Shown piece by piece: positions 62,663 through 64,000 of a DNA stretch of 64,000 nucleotides (position 1 is its first letter; each line of letters opens with the position of its first letter). The notes under the pieces were generated by a model. The model ran no database searches. It was not told the origin of the DNA and was given only the letters and a program-made list of their open reading frames with translations. Origin of the DNA: Saccharopolyspora gloriosae (GTDB taxonomy: Bacteria > Actinomycetota > Actinomycetes > Mycobacteriales > Pseudonocardiaceae); contig NZ_JACHIV010000001.1 in the NCBI RefSeq assembly GCF_014203325.1, positions 6,201,501-6,265,500 on the forward strand, given 5' to 3'. The position numbers and the translations under genes were made by a program.

Positions 62663-63559
62663 TCAGGTGGTGATGGCCGTGGATTCGGCGCGGAGGGCCG
62701 CGAGGACCGCGTGCACGGCGGGACGGCCGGAGCCACCTCGGCGGGTGAGGGCCTCGACGTTGCGACCGGCGCGCACGCCCGCGAGCGGGCGCATCACCAG
62801 GTTCGGGTTCTCCACCAGGTAGCGCGGCAGCAGGGCCACGCCGTGTCCGGCGGCCACCAGCGCCTCGGTGATGCGGAAGTCGTTGACCCGTTGCACCACC
62901 TCCGGCCGCGTCCCGGTGCGCACCGCGAGCGAACGCAGCACGTCGTCCACGGGGAACCCGACGTTGACGCCGATCCACGGCTCCCCCGCCAGTTCCGTGA
63001 GCTCCACCCGCGCGTTCCCGGACAACCGGTGTCCCGGCGGCAGCGCCACGTCCAGCGGTTCGCGGTAGAGCGAAGTGATCTCCGCGCGCCCCGCGTCGAA
63101 CGGCGGCGCGTGATCATCCCGGTGGGTCACGACCACGTCGAAGTCCGCGAGCAGCCCCGGAACCTCGGCCGAGGTCATGTCGACGTCGCGGAACTCCAGG
63201 CGCAGCTGCGGCTCGGCCGCGAGCCGCCGCAGCAGTCCGGGCAGCACCAGCAGCGCGCCGGACGGGAACATCGCCAGCCGCACCGTGCCGCGCGGCGCGG
63301 ACCGGAAGCTGTTGAGCTCCGCGTCCATCCGGTCCATCGCGGCGAGCACCTCGTCGGCCCTGGTCACCAGCGCCCAGCCCGCGTCGGTGAGCCGCAGCCC
63401 CCGCCCGGCGGGTTCGGTCAGCGGCACGCCCGCCTCCGCCTGCAGCGCCCTGATCTGCTGGGAGACGGCGGAGGGCGTGTAGTCCAGCGCCTTCGCGACC
63501 GCGGTCACCGTTCCCCGATCGGCCAGCTCGCGCAGCAACCGCAACCTCCGCACTTCCAT
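62663..63559 (-). CDS. LysR-family transcriptional regulator
   Basis: A 298-residue protein. N-terminal winged helix MEVRRLRLLRELADRGTV with the recognition helix in YTPSAVSQQIRALQAEAG, and a periplasmic-binding-like effector domain (RGTVRLAMFPSGALLVLP onward). Divergent from the EamA transporter gene across 72 bases, which it most likely controls. A CAATATTG palindrome lies in that gap. Effector unknown. Confidence 0.92.
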   Translation of the reverse strand: MEVRRLRLLRELADRGTVTAVAKALDYTPSAVSQQIRALQAEAGVPLTEPAGRGLRLTDAGWALVTRADEVLAAMDRMDAELNSFRSAPRGTVRLAMFPSGALLVLPGLLRRLAAEPQLRLEFRDVDMTSAEVPGLLADFDVVVTHRDDHAPPFDAGRAEITSLYREPLDVALPPGHRLSGNARVELTELAGEPWIGVNVGFPVDDVLRSLAVRTGTRPEVVQRVNDFRITEALVAAGHGVALLPRYLVENPNLVMRPLAGVRAGRNVEALTRRGGSGRPAVHAVLAALRAESTAITT

Positions 63560-63586
63560 GAAGCAAAGCTACATGGATGGTGCAGA

Positions 63587-63594
63587 CAATATTG
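63587..63594. promoter_or_regulatory. Candidate LysR operator core
   Basis: The 8-bp palindrome CAATATTG lies in an A/T-rich patch of the 72-base divergent gap between the LysR and EamA genes, where LysR-type T-N11-A boxes usually sit. Confidence 0.4.
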
Positions 63595-63631
63595 CTTGTC
63601 CTTCACAGAACAGCCGAGCACGCTCGCAAGC

Positions 63632-64000
63632 GTGAACGCCAGAGACCGTCTCCTCGCCGTGTTCGTGGCCGTGCTGTGGGGGATCAACTTCATCGCCATC
63701 GACTTCTCGCTGCGGTGGTTCCCGCCGATGTTCTTCGCCGGGCTGCGCTTCGCGGTGATCGCGGTCCCGACGCTGCTGCTGGTGCCGCGTCCCGACGTGC
63801 GGTGGCGGTGGCTGCTGGGCTACGGGCTCGGCTTCGGCACCTTGCAGTTCGCGTTCCTGTTCCTCGCACTGGAATCGGGGATGCCGACCGGGCTCGCGTC
63901 GCTGGTGCTGCAGGCGTCGGCTCCGTTCACCGTGCTGCTGGGCGGAATCCTGCTGCGGGAGAAGATCCGCGCGACGCAGGCCGTCGGCATCGTCGTGGCG
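63632..64000 (+). CDS. EamA/DMT-family transporter, 3' end outside window
   Basis: The first 123 codons of a drug/metabolite transporter. The N-terminal signature LLAVFVAVLWGINFIAIDFS and successive hydrophobic helices (ALESGMPTGLASLVLQASAP, then FTVLLGGILLREKI) match the first EamA repeat. Exports amino acids or other metabolites by family. GTG 63632. Likely regulated by the divergent LysR protein. Confidence 0.9.
   Translation, partial: MNARDRLLAVFVAVLWGINFIAIDFSLRWFPPMFFAGLRFAVIAVPTLLLVPRPDVRWRWLLGYGLGFGTLQFAFLFLALESGMPTGLASLVLQASAPFTVLLGGILLREKIRATQAVGIVVA

Overview
The window is very GC-rich, densely coded, and uses many GTG and some TTG starts. Gene content and order point to an actinomycete of the mycobacteria/Pseudonocardiaceae branch, and I favour a Pseudonocardiaceae member. 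The strongest argument is synteny: acs - nhaA - holin-like protein - marP - CoA-pyrophosphatase NUDIX - TlpA-like - nth - small membrane protein - crp - metallo-beta-lactamase - ridA/DUF4177 - two Get3-like ATPases - whiB4 - ponA2 - metallophosphoesterase - tRNA-Pro follows the Mycobacterium tuberculosis block Rv3667-Rv3683, with local insertions (an MFS exporter, a NUDIX protein, an oxidoreductase, a tandem pair of unknown genes, a siderophore-interacting protein). No phage, IS transposase, CRISPR or large biosynthetic cluster was seen.

Layout. 1-24 kb: the conserved cell-envelope and acid/redox-stress block. 24-34 kb: tRNA-Pro, a secreted TAP-type peptidase, an S9 peptidase, a minus-strand unit made of a 28-residue proline-rich peptide gene, an ABC exporter and a DUF1059 gene, then an Old Yellow Enzyme, dps, an FMN reductase and a lipase. 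34-43.5 kb: a locus like the mycobacterial iniR/iniBAC system (LuxR-type regulator, Hsp70-like membrane protein, IniB-like repeat protein, two dynamin-like GTPases). 43.5-57.5 kb: fur, a FGGY sugar kinase, a Uma2 protein, the lysC-asd operon, a mannosyltransferase-like membrane protein, a nitroreductase, a kynureninase-like protein lacking its PLP lysine, a FUSC permease, two small paralogous membrane proteins, and leuA behind a leucine leader peptide. 57.5-60 kb: a small accessory island with a regulator remnant and a toxin-antitoxin pair between 57-bp direct repeats, next to a VanZ-RDD membrane protein. 60-64 kb: a predicted TIM-barrel glycosidase, a LysR regulator and the start of a divergent EamA transporter.

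Two observations stand out. First, a family of about 110-155 bp nested palindromes occurs five times, and every copy lies between the 3' ends of convergent genes. The arms change in sequence between copies while the two sides stay complementary. Second, a 28-codon gene with a perfect Shine-Dalgarno encodes a cationic peptide with 10 prolines, followed by a hairpin and an ABC exporter. This suggests either an exported proline-rich peptide or a ribosome-stalling leader.

Small genes and sites added by direct reading include the DUF4177 gene (16176-16334), the proline-rich peptide (30240-30326), a short upstream ORF before the iniB-like gene (38776-38868), the leuA leader peptide (55586-55630), the internal aspartokinase beta-subunit start (48239), tRNA-Pro(CGG), and about a dozen hairpin terminators. 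Start codons were chosen by eye from Shine-Dalgarno position and family length, and the uncertain ones are flagged.
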